Source: Hyphomicrobiales bacterium (GTDB lineage: Bacteria > Pseudomonadota > Alphaproteobacteria > Rhizobiales > Rhizobiaceae). From it: a DNA stretch of 40,366 nt. The notes beneath the pieces were generated by a model. That model saw only the letters and a program-made list of their open reading frames with translations. It did not search any database and was not told where the DNA came from. This document shows positions 22,758-31,200 of the stretch, one piece after another. The stretch is from assembly GCA_030456445.1 (NCBI GenBank), contig JAKDNM010000020.1, positions 1-40,366 on the forward strand. The letters run 5' to 3'. Both the position numbers and the translations under genes were made by a program. Numbering within the stretch: the first letter of the stretch is position 1; each line of letters opens with the position of its first letter.

Positions 22758-23765
22758 TCAACGACCGCGCCTTAGTAACCGCTTTAAGCTCAAACCGGCC
22801 AACAAAATGTAAGGCGGCAATGCGAGCGAATAGTGGCCGCAGTTCAATTCCAAAATATTTGGCTTAGCCCCGGCGGCCTTCAGCCTCTGCATGAACCTCT
22901 CCGATAGCTCTGGCAACACCACTTTGTCTCTCTTAGCCAACACAATGTGAAGATCGAGATCTGGCCGTGCCAAACTATGTGCGTAATTCTCCAAATTAAG
23001 TGGACCCCAAGCCCTTCTGAGATCGGACCGCTCGATCTCAGATTCAAGGCTTTCACGTATCAATCGCGTCGCGCGACCCGTCCAAACCATATCCGCTAGA
23101 TCCCCCGCCGTCAGAAACAACGACGCTTTCGACACAGCCGTGTCGTGCGCTGCGACCAACCCGGCAACCCAGGAGCCTAAGCTCATACCGAGAATCGAAA
23201 TGTCTCGATAGCCTTCACGCTTCAACCAACGAATGAGCTTTCGACCATCTAAAACTGCCTGCCTTACGGATTGGATCGTTCGACCAATGTTGGCGCTAAG
23301 CATATAATCGGCGTGCAGGGATCCGGGACGGCTGCGCTCGAAGTGATAGGGCATGGCGATCTCGACAACCGTGATGCCGCGCTTCGAGAAAAAGCTGGCA
23401 ATCTGGCGATCCCGGCAGCTTGCATTCCAATGGTGAAAAATCACCAATGCCTGATCGAAGGATCCGCAGTCTGCGATTTTTGCCCAGACAACATCGTTCT
23501 CTTCGACATCAGTGGAAATGTCCGATGGAAATTTGAGCCATTCGCCTTGTCTTTCAAAACCCTGATCGTTGCCGCCCGGCTCATCGAAAAAGGCTGAGTT
23601 AGCCGTGGCCTGGTCCGCCAGGACACAAAACTCCTCGATAGTTTTTATCTTCTTCTCGCCTGGAAAGGCGCGTTCCGCGTCAAGGACGAAATCCGTTGGA
23701 TTCTTCCATTCCTCTCCGCGTCGCGCCCGCTGCTCATCCCAACGATCAAGCCAACTATGATACAC
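22758..23765 (-). CDS. rcgR: Alpha/beta hydrolase, RcgR-like (putative quorum-lactone hydrolase)
   Basis: A 335-residue alpha/beta hydrolase. The nucleophile elbow is GMSLGSW (about residue 195, Ser), the acid is likely in LAKRDKVV (about 275) and the His in NCGHYSLALP (about 312), so the triad looks complete. It resembles ABHD18/DUF2048-like hydrolases. Together with the upstream membrane protein it matches, from memory, the RcgR/RcgA pair reported to affect conjugation of rhizobial plasmids, where RcgR is named a putative quorum-lactone hydrolase. The substrate is not established. GTG start at 23765, overlapping the rcgA-like stop by 11 bases, so the two are coupled. The coding sequence looks less GC-rich than that of virB. 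Confidence 0.65.
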   Translation of the reverse strand: MYHSWLDRWDEQRARRGEEWKNPTDFVLDAERAFPGEKKIKTIEEFCVLADQATANSAFFDEPGGNDQGFERQGEWLKFPSDISTDVEENDVVWAKIADCGSFDQALVIFHHWNASCRDRQIASFFSKRGITVVEIAMPYHFERSRPGSLHADYMLSANIGRTIQSVRQAVLDGRKLIRWLKREGYRDISILGMSLGSWVAGLVAAHDTAVSKASLFLTAGDLADMVWTGRATRLIRESLESEIERSDLRRAWGPLNLENYAHSLARPDLDLHIVLAKRDKVVLPELSERFMQRLKAAGAKPNILELNCGHYSLALPPYILLAGLSLKRLLRRGR

Positions 23766-25365
23766 TCTGATCGTTTCCTAATTCGCTCGCTCGCCCTCGG
23801 CCAAACCCTGGATCAATTAGGCCGTACATCGCGAGCAGCACTCCAACGCCCAGAAGGATCGAGAATCCTGAAAACGCATCGACCAGCAAGTAGCTAGCGA
23901 GGAGCAGCGCAACAGCCGCCGACATCTTCCACAAGCGTGCTTGGAACTGACTTCCGATGCCTAAACGGATGGCGCCATACAGAAACACAAAACAAGTCGA
24001 AATGGCGATAAGCAGACTGCTGTAATGCGTCGGCATTCTGTAGCTGAAACTGTTGCTCGCATCGGCCCGTTCGTACAATGCGGAAGACAGATCGCTGACC
24101 AACCAGGTCACAATGTTCCTTCCGCCGGATGTCAGGTAAGAGCTTTGAAGCTTCATGACCGTTGCGATCAGGATGCCCAAAAGCGTGCACCGGAAAACCC
24201 ACCGCATCACCTTGAACCTGGCTTTGTTTAAATCATGTTGGAGACCCATTTCCGTCTGATTTTTCGATGCCTCGCCAATTTTCCAGAGGTCATCGACGAC
24301 CGTATAAAGCAAAATTAGACCGGCGAAGAAAAGATAAAAGCACAGGCACATATATAAGTAAGCGAGCCCTGTGAACACGACTGACACCGGCACAGATACG
24401 ATCTCAGGTTGCACAATCGTGATCGAGCCCCAATCTATCGCGTAGTTGCCACCGCCTTTGATTAACGGGATCAAACACACGCCGATCCATTGGAAGAGGC
24501 CGGCGAACAATACACAAATCAAAAAAACTGCCCAGAACGAATAGGAAGAGGCGTCTATGATGTGCTCCCAGGCGTGGTCGCCTTGATCTGGGCCGTCGCT
24601 TACAAGCCTTGATCGTTCTTCATATTTCCACGAGGTCACCAACTCTGAGACGGAGGCCAAAAAGAGAGGCAGAAACACCATGAACACCAATGTCCAATTC
24701 GCGGCCCAAAGAAATCCGACTTGCTTAACGACGCCATCCGCACGGTCATAGTTCACGTTGTGAATGCCGATAATAAACGACAAAAATCCAAGAGCGGATA
24801 TGCCCGCGAACACCGAAGCTGGCAGATTCAGAGGAGAACCCTCGCTAAAAAGCGCTTCCGAGCGCCTCGCTAGATGAAAACTCCGCCTCGGCTCCATGGC
24901 GTCGGTATCCCGTGCCAACACTGCCCGGGACTCTGTCTCGCGATAGAAGGCCGCGGTCCGTGCCGTGTCTGGACTCTCGAGCGCATCGCTGCTTCTCGCT
25001 CTCTTCCATTCTCGCCTTTTGGCCGTTAATCGCGATTGCGCTGCACTAAGCTCTACCTGCCATTCGCCGGTCGACACGGGATCATCGCACCCAAAAATCC
25101 TCGCCAGCCAACGAATGTTGTCTGTACTAATTCCCCTATCGTTCTCCTGAAACCAAAGCTGAACCGTTCGCAGGTCGACCCCAATCCGGTTGGAATCAAT
25201 CTGTGAAATCGCCTCTGCAAGACGCTCGGGCGTCCAAGGACCGGCAGGAAATCCATCTTCGCCCAATGGTCGTCCTGCACCCGCAGCTGCTGACCGCTTG
25301 AACAATTCTTTGAAATCGTCCCCATCTCGCGGCGGTGGGAGAAATAATTTTCCGTTCTTTATCAA
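23755..25365 (-). CDS. rcgA: RcgA-like protein: HTH-like N-terminus plus polytopic membrane domain
   Basis: A 536-residue protein in two parts. Residues 1-110 look like a cytoplasmic XRE-type helix-turn-helix region (PERLAEAISQIDSNRIGVDL then RTVQLWFQENDRGISTDNIR and WLARIFGCDDP). Residues about 180-530 hold roughly eight membrane helices, for example VFAGISALGFLSFIIGI, WTLVFMVFLPLFLASVSEL, FWAVFLICVLFAGLFQWIGV and YMCLCFYLFFAGLILLYTVV. From memory this resembles the RcgA family (putative transporter) of rhizobial conjugative plasmids. An alternative reading is a membrane-bound one-component regulator or sensor. Start is TTG 25365 with a weak ribosome binding site; an in-frame stop lies about 60 bases further upstream. 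Confidence 0.6.
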   Translation of the reverse strand: MIKNGKLFLPPPRDGDDFKELFKRSAAAGAGRPLGEDGFPAGPWTPERLAEAISQIDSNRIGVDLRTVQLWFQENDRGISTDNIRWLARIFGCDDPVSTGEWQVELSAAQSRLTAKRREWKRARSSDALESPDTARTAAFYRETESRAVLARDTDAMEPRRSFHLARRSEALFSEGSPLNLPASVFAGISALGFLSFIIGIHNVNYDRADGVVKQVGFLWAANWTLVFMVFLPLFLASVSELVTSWKYEERSRLVSDGPDQGDHAWEHIIDASSYSFWAVFLICVLFAGLFQWIGVCLIPLIKGGGNYAIDWGSITIVQPEIVSVPVSVVFTGLAYLYMCLCFYLFFAGLILLYTVVDDLWKIGEASKNQTEMGLQHDLNKARFKVMRWVFRCTLLGILIATVMKLQSSYLTSGGRNIVTWLVSDLSSALYERADASNSFSYRMPTHYSSLLIAISTCFVFLYGAIRLGIGSQFQARLWKMSAAVALLLASYLLVDAFSGFSILLGVGVLLAMYGLIDPGFGRGRASELGNDQSVS

Positions 25366-25479
25366 TGGGCTACTGGCGATGACTTCGTTTGGTTTCGCTA
25401 GTATTCGTATCCTATCGTGCTCTCATCCCTAATCAATGTTTCTATCAACTCGATTTTTTCCGGCATAGGAGAGGATGGA

Positions 25480-25740
25480 ATGACCGGCGACCCGCTGGAG
25501 AGGCTGAACACGGTTATTGCGTGGAGATGTTTCATAAGCCGCTGGCCACAAGGCCCTGAACCGCCCGGATCGGTCGCAGGGCGGGCGCCCACCTTACGAT
25601 GCGGTGATGATGTTCAAGATCCTGGTCTTACAGGCACTTTACGGGCTGTCGGATGAGCAGGCTGAGTTTCAGATCATGGACCGTCGCACCTTAGGCCGGT
25701 TCCTTGGTCTGCTGGATGGCGCGGGCAAGACCTCGCAGCG
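25480..25740 (+). pseudogene. IS5-family transposase remnant
   Basis: From ATG 25480 the translation MTGDPLERLNTVIAW matches the N-terminus of an IS5-family transposase. One G is missing at about 25522 and two extra bases occur near 25546. The frame then resumes with RSQGGRPPYDAVMMFKILVL and QALYGLSDEQAEFQIMDRRT up to about 25735. Only the first quarter of a transposase remains, without DDE residues. It differs from the intact IS5-family gene at 38419. The last frame reads straight into the next small gene. Confidence 0.8.
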
Positions 25741-25786
25741 GAATCGGCAGACAGATACCGATGCAACGAACCGAAGGAAGTATAGC

Positions 25787-26167
25787 ATGCGGCTCATATG
25801 CGAAGCAAAGTTAAGGCTAGCAAACGCCCCCTACGCAATTGAACACGCGATCAAAGACCTGACAATTTATTGTCGGTCCATCTCCCAAAATAATGGGCAA
25901 TATGAACTCGACTTCGAGGCAGCAACTGCAGCAATCCGCGCGCATGAGGAAGGTTTGTTGATCCGCGTCGAGGCAGAGGAGACTGTCATTTCTGACGGCA
26001 CGAAAATGCTGATTGCAAGCCAGATTAGCTCACATGCCATCAATATGCCTATGAATGTCTTATGGGTTGATGCATCAGAGGAGCCGTTTGCCGCTATCTT
26101 AGCTCCCGAAACGCTAGGGAAACGTGAGGATAAGCAGGCAATTTCAACCAAACGCTATCGTTGTTAG
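25787..26167 (+). CDS. Small DUF2218-like protein
   Basis: A 126-residue protein of lower GC than its surroundings. ICEAKLRLANAPYAIEHAIK, then YELDFEAATAAIRAHEEGLL, IRVEAEET and NVLWVDASEE show the beta-strand and helix pattern of small DUF2218 proteins, although the match is weak. ATG 25787 is chosen because AGGAAG precedes it by nine bases; the longer open frame upstream is transposase remnant. It lies alone between an IS5 remnant and the convergent zeta-like gene, so it may be cargo left by the insertion event. Function unknown. Confidence 0.55.
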   Translation: MRLICEAKLRLANAPYAIEHAIKDLTIYCRSISQNNGQYELDFEAATAAIRAHEEGLLIRVEAEETVISDGTKMLIASQISSHAINMPMNVLWVDASEEPFAAILAPETLGKREDKQAISTKRYRC

Positions 26168-26222
26168 CTGCCTGCACACATATAGATCCGTCGGCCAATC
26201 CAGCTGACGGCTTGAGCTGCAG

Positions 26223-27986
26223 CTATCTTTTGATCGAGATCGCTGCATTACGGCCGCGTTCCAATTGCTGTCGATCCAGCTGGGCCTGGCCATGCACCGC
26301 CTGCATCTGCGACTGGACGCGCGCGAGCGTGGCGACACGGTCATGGGGGACAGCGAGGGTTCGCGATAGTTGATCGAGATCTCCTGATTTCAACGCATTT
26401 CGGTCCGCAGGCGTCAGCCGTCGATTGATAGACGTCGCGATGCCGTCCAGTTCCCGTCGCAACTGCGGGGCGGCATGCAACCTGCTGGCCTGCTCGTGAG
26501 CCGGCGCCTGTAGGATCGCCGACAATTGTTCTGACGGCGCCCTGATTTCCTGACGTTGGCGATGCTGTTCCTCGCGATGATTGATTTCGATCTGATGCCG
26601 CTCGAAATCGACCGTGCGGCCGTAGTCTTCCATGGCGGCGGCGATCTGCGGCTGATGCGCCTTGGCGGATTGCCTTTCCGGGCTTTCGGCACGCAGGAAC
26701 CTACTGCCCTCGCCAGCCATGGGTCCAAGCTTTCCGGTCCGGATATCCTCTCCCGCGACGGAGCCCGTCATGGCCCCATCGATGCCCTCGACCGTCGCCG
26801 ATGTGGCAGCGGCGTTTCCATAGACCAGTTGCGATAACCGTTCGATTTCAGAACGCTTTTGCTCCAGCCGTGTGGATTGCCGCAGCTTGATGCCTATCTC
26901 GGTCTCGCTCAGATCGGGCAAGTCCCGTCCGGGAATGAGGCCGTCTCCCGGTCGAACCTGCCGATTCGGCTTTTCTCCCTCACTATCCCGGGCGCGGGCA
27001 CGTGCCAGAGAGCCTTCGCCATCGGCTGGAATGATGAGACTCCGGTCGATGCCGATCCGCTGTTTTACCTCACGGGCGATCTTCATGGCATCGTCGTCAT
27101 CTGACCGGCGTCGCTCCGCCAGGAACCAGGCGAGGTCATCGCGTGAGTGGGCTTTTACTTCATCGATCAGAGCTGCCGGAGCGCTGCGAGCCTCCATACG
27201 GTTCACGATCCTAGCCCAGACAAGCGCAAAGCCGTCGATTTCCTCGCGGGATAAGGGACGACGGCGCGTCTCCTCGAGCACCTGGCGTGCCGCGGCGGGC
27301 GCCAGCCACCGTCCGTTGGATAGAACATTGTCATAGACCGCCTCTCCATCCGACCGTTGAATCAGGAGACGATCGGCGAGCTTGCGGCGCTCTATGCGTT
27401 CAAGGCTTTCGGCGAGACCCGTCACGGCGGCATCATGGAGGGCGCGCGGCGGAATCCGCGCGGCAGCGCCGGCGTGGTGCAATTCCTCAAAGCGGTAGTG
27501 GCAACCTTGCCAACTGACCCGGGGACTGACTGCCAGCACGCGCGCCTCGACGCGATAGCCGGCCGCTCGTCCAGTCGTCATGATTTTATCGACATTGTCG
27601 GGCGTCCTCATCGTGGTTTCGAACACGACGTGGACACCACGTCCGGTGGCAGCAGTGAGCAGCTTCTCGCTCCAGATGCCGGCATCTGCCTGCGTGAAGT
27701 GCTGCACCATCATCGGATCGGCGTTCTGGTGAGCGACAAATCCCGGATGATAGGACCGCAGATCGTCTCCGACGACGCGGACGGCGGGACCGGATTGCTC
27801 CAACTCCGTAAGGCTCGCCGTCAGCAGGGCTATTTTGCCCGAACCGGGCTGGCCGCCGAGCACGATTAGGGCCGGCCGATCCGCCTTTCCGATATCGTCA
27901 GGAAGATAGTCGGGCAGGATTTCCGTGCGAAAGATGTGTTCGTTCTGGGCCTCCGACAGCCGGCTGACGGCAGCTTCGTCCGCCAT
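26223..27986 (-). CDS. Zeta-toxin-like kinase with variant P-loop and long C-terminal extension
   Basis: A 587-residue protein. Residues about 35-230 match zeta toxins, kinases that phosphorylate UDP-N-acetylglucosamine-type sugars: Walker A-like LGGQPGSGKIALLTA (K51), the GDDLRSYHPGF box (about 74-83) and VVFETTMRTPDN (E123). The residue after the P-loop Lys, normally Thr or Ser and needed for Mg/nucleotide binding, is Ile52 here (codon ATA), so activity may be lost or altered. The remaining 350 residues are charged and helical (for example DFERHQIEINHREEQHRQRQ) with no recognised domain; zeta toxins are usually shorter. It is the third gene after traA and an 88-residue ORF, with GGGAG before ATG 27986. 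It may be a stabilisation toxin or a protein delivered during conjugation; both are inferences. Confidence 0.75.
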   Translation of the reverse strand: MADEAAVSRLSEAQNEHIFRTEILPDYLPDDIGKADRPALIVLGGQPGSGKIALLTASLTELEQSGPAVRVVGDDLRSYHPGFVAHQNADPMMVQHFTQADAGIWSEKLLTAATGRGVHVVFETTMRTPDNVDKIMTTGRAAGYRVEARVLAVSPRVSWQGCHYRFEELHHAGAAARIPPRALHDAAVTGLAESLERIERRKLADRLLIQRSDGEAVYDNVLSNGRWLAPAAARQVLEETRRRPLSREEIDGFALVWARIVNRMEARSAPAALIDEVKAHSRDDLAWFLAERRRSDDDDAMKIAREVKQRIGIDRSLIIPADGEGSLARARARDSEGEKPNRQVRPGDGLIPGRDLPDLSETEIGIKLRQSTRLEQKRSEIERLSQLVYGNAAATSATVEGIDGAMTGSVAGEDIRTGKLGPMAGEGSRFLRAESPERQSAKAHQPQIAAAMEDYGRTVDFERHQIEINHREEQHRQRQEIRAPSEQLSAILQAPAHEQASRLHAAPQLRRELDGIATSINRRLTPADRNALKSGDLDQLSRTLAVPHDRVATLARVQSQMQAVHGQAQLDRQQLERGRNAAISIKR

Positions 27987-27989
27987 GGA

Positions 27990-28256
27990 TCAGAGCTCCC
28001 GCCAGAACGAGACCGCGTCTTTAACCTGCGGCCCCCATTCCGTGATCACGGCTTCGATCTGCACGGGATCGCCGACGCGGATACGGCTCTGCACCGCAAG
28101 CAGCTCACGCCGCTTTGAGCGCAGCGCCTCAGCGCCGGCCGGATCGTTCGCCTCGATGGCGGCAACGCGTTCCGATACCAGCCCACGCGCCTGATTCATG
28201 ATTTTGATGGCGAGCTCGGCCCGCACGATCGCGTCGAGAGTTGTTTGTCCGGCCAT
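27990..28256 (-). CDS. Small helical protein between traA and zeta-like gene (possible antitoxin)
   Basis: An 88-residue, mostly helical protein: DAIVRAELAIKIMNQARGLV, then SERVAAIEANDPAGAEALRS and QIEAVITEWGPQVKDAVSFW. No family is recognised. It starts 16 bases after the traA stop with AGAAGGGAC as ribosome binding site and ends three bases before the zeta-like gene, so all three are one operon. Zeta toxins normally have a small helical antitoxin (epsilon, about 90 residues) directly upstream; the size and place fit, but sequence similarity to epsilon is not evident. Confidence 0.7.
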   Translation of the reverse strand: MAGQTTLDAIVRAELAIKIMNQARGLVSERVAAIEANDPAGAEALRSKRRELLAVQSRIRVGDPVQIEAVITEWGPQVKDAVSFWREL

Positions 28257-28272
28257 TATCTTGTCCCTTCTG

Positions 28273-31200
28273 CTATCTGGTGATGCCCTTGGCCTGGTTG
28301 AGCGCCCGCATCTGGCGCTCGGCGATGATGTCCTGGGCCTTGTCAGCGCGAACGGCGTTCTGCAGCACTTTGAGCCGCGACTGCATGGCCTCGAAGACCT
28401 TCCGCTGCGCCGCCGGTACCCGATCGATGATGTTGCTCTGTCCACGGCCGATTGCGTTCGGCCCGAACCGCTTGTCGAGGGCTTTGCTGACGGTTGCGAA
28501 CTCCGCTCTCACCGTCGCGTTCAGAGAACGGACAAGCTGGGTTATATCCTTGGGTGACTTTGCGACTGCGGCCGTCAACCGGGCCAGCTCGGACGCTGCC
28601 CGCGGCGACAGGCCAGGGACCGGCACGCTCATCCGTTCCCGATCGGCAGCAACGGCTGCCTTTTCGGCGTCGAACGCGCCCTGCCAGGCCTTGCTTGCCG
28701 CAACGACACCGGCGGTAACACTCCCCACGGCTTCGACCGCCGCCTTGCGTTCCCGCCCGGTGGCCATGAACCGATCCATGACGCGGTCGGAGCCGCGCAA
28801 TGGACCATAGGCGGCAGGGTCCCTCTCGACGGCACGCGCGATGCGCTCGGGCTCGACGCCCTTGACCACCAGATCCTCGATCGTCGTAAGGGCAGCGGCA
28901 GGATCGCGCCAGACGCGCTGCGCGGCCTCGGCAAGCGCCGCGCGCTGCTGCCTGTAGCGGGGAACCTCCAGCGCACGCGGCTTGGCTTCATCATCGACCG
29001 TTGCTGCGAACTTGGTGGCAGCCGCGAGCATCGGCAAGGCAGGTGGCCTGGACATTTCTGGGGCCTCCGCCGGATCGTAAGCCGCCGGCGCCATGATCCG
29101 CGATGGATCGCGTCTCTCGGCCAGATATTGCAGTTCGTTGAAGCGGCGCACGGCTCCAAACAGCATCGTCAGCTCATCTCGTTTTGCCTCGGACATTCCC
29201 TCGGGCATGCGCTCGACCATCTGCTTTTCGGCATATTGGTCGGCCTTCTCGGTAAAGGCGCTCCAGCTGAAGCGGGCCGTCAGCGCCTCAGTGACAGCCT
29301 TCATCTCCTGCACCAGCGAACGCTCTTGCGCGGCATAGGCGAAGGCGGTCTTGTAGGCGCCCTCGCCGCCCTTTTCGCGCACTGCCTCAATTTCGGTGAG
29401 CCGTGCGACGGCATGCGGTGAGAGTGCCGGAACCGAAAGCGACATGGCGGCGCGACGCGCATGTTCACGGTTCTCATAAGTCGCGCGATCACACTTGAAG
29501 TTGTCGGCGTGACTGCGCGTCAGAGGCTGGAGCTCTGCGATAGCGGCGACGGCCTCAGCCCGTTCCTTCCGTGCGATCTGTCCATCCACCAGGCTGTCAC
29601 TGCCGCGCATGGCGCCGAGCATCGAGGGCCTGCGAGCCAGATCTTCACCAAGCCGCCGTGGCTCGACATCGAAGTCCGAAGCTCGCGCGTTCAGACGATC
29701 GAGGGCGGCGGCAGGATCGCGATAGATACGCTCGAGCACGGGTAGCAGGATCGCCTCGCGCTCTTTCCACCGTGCTGACTCCAGATGTTCGATCCGCGCG
29801 TCTTCCTCCAGCAAGCGGACAAAGCTCGACTGCGGCGCGAGCAGATATCGCGCCTCTTCGGCAACCGACGCAATCTGTGTCTGGGCAACCCCAGACACAC
29901 CGACATATGCCGGGTCGACCGTTTGCGTCCGAGCCGCCTGATCGTCATAGGAGACGCTGCGCTCCTTCTCGATCGCAAAGCCGAGCGCGACGCTGGCGCG
30001 CTCCCATAGCCGCGCCACGCGATCACGCTGTGCGCCAATCCACGACAGATGCCGCTCCACCCCTTGCTCCATTCCGGCAGCAAGCTCGATGGCATGATCC
30101 ATGTTGCGGCGGCGGGCGAAGTCGACGATCTGTGCCTGATAGCCCGCTTCGGATTCGTAATCGAGCGTGGTCGACTTGGCGCCAGAGCGGGACAGGCGCT
30201 CGACCAACTGCTTGAACAGTTCCGGGCGATGGCTTTCCTGTTCGCTACGCTCCTGCCGGATTTCCGCGGTCTCGACCTGCTCTGCGGTCCAGACATTACG
30301 CTCGACCTCACGTTCCTCGAAGGTCTTCTTGCCGGTTTCGGGATCGACAACCGGTACCTTCACAGTGACGTGCTCAACACCGTCCTTGCGCAAGGTGACG
30401 GTGTCACCGACCCCGATACCGCCTTTTTCAATGGCCTTTGGAAGGCTTACACCCCAGGCGCGATGGACCACGCCGTCGTCGGTTTTTACGTCTGCATATG
30501 GGCTCTCTTTTACATCCTCGTCATTTGGACGGAACTTCGCTTCTCCAATTTCGATCAGTTGACCGGTGACACCGGCGGCGTGATCGACGCGCTGCGCCCT
30601 GCCCCATTTCTCGCGCGACGCAAAATTCTCGTGCGCCATATAGAGATCGGCCCGATCGCGATGACGCGACATCGCCACATAGGCGAGATGCTGATCCATC
30701 ATGCCGGTGGCGAGAACGAAGGTACGATCCACGGTGGCGCCCTGGGATTTATGCACGGTCGCCGCATAACCATGGTCGATATTGCGATATGTGTCCTGGC
30801 CGAAGGTTACCTCTCGGCCCGCATCAAGTTTCACCGTGAGCAGCGTCTCGCCGCGCTCGTTCGTCGTGCTAACGACGGTGCCGAGCATGCCGTTTTTTAC
30901 GTGCTGCACGGCGAGCTGCTCGGCGCGCTTCTCAAAGAAGCGGGCGTTTTCGAGGAAGATCAGCCGGTCGCCAATGGCGAACTGGCGCACACCGCGTTCG
31001 GTCTGGTATGCCCGTTCCTCGCCAAGCGCTTCTTGGCGACGCATCACGGAGCGGATCGCCTGGTTGAGCTTTCCGACATCATCATTGGTTTGCGCCAGAA
31101 CCAGCAGCTCCGAGCCACTCAAGGCGCGGTTGTCGGATTCTGCCTTCTTTCGGTAGTCTTCCCTCGCCTGCCCCCAATCCTCGACGATCCGCTCGATCAC

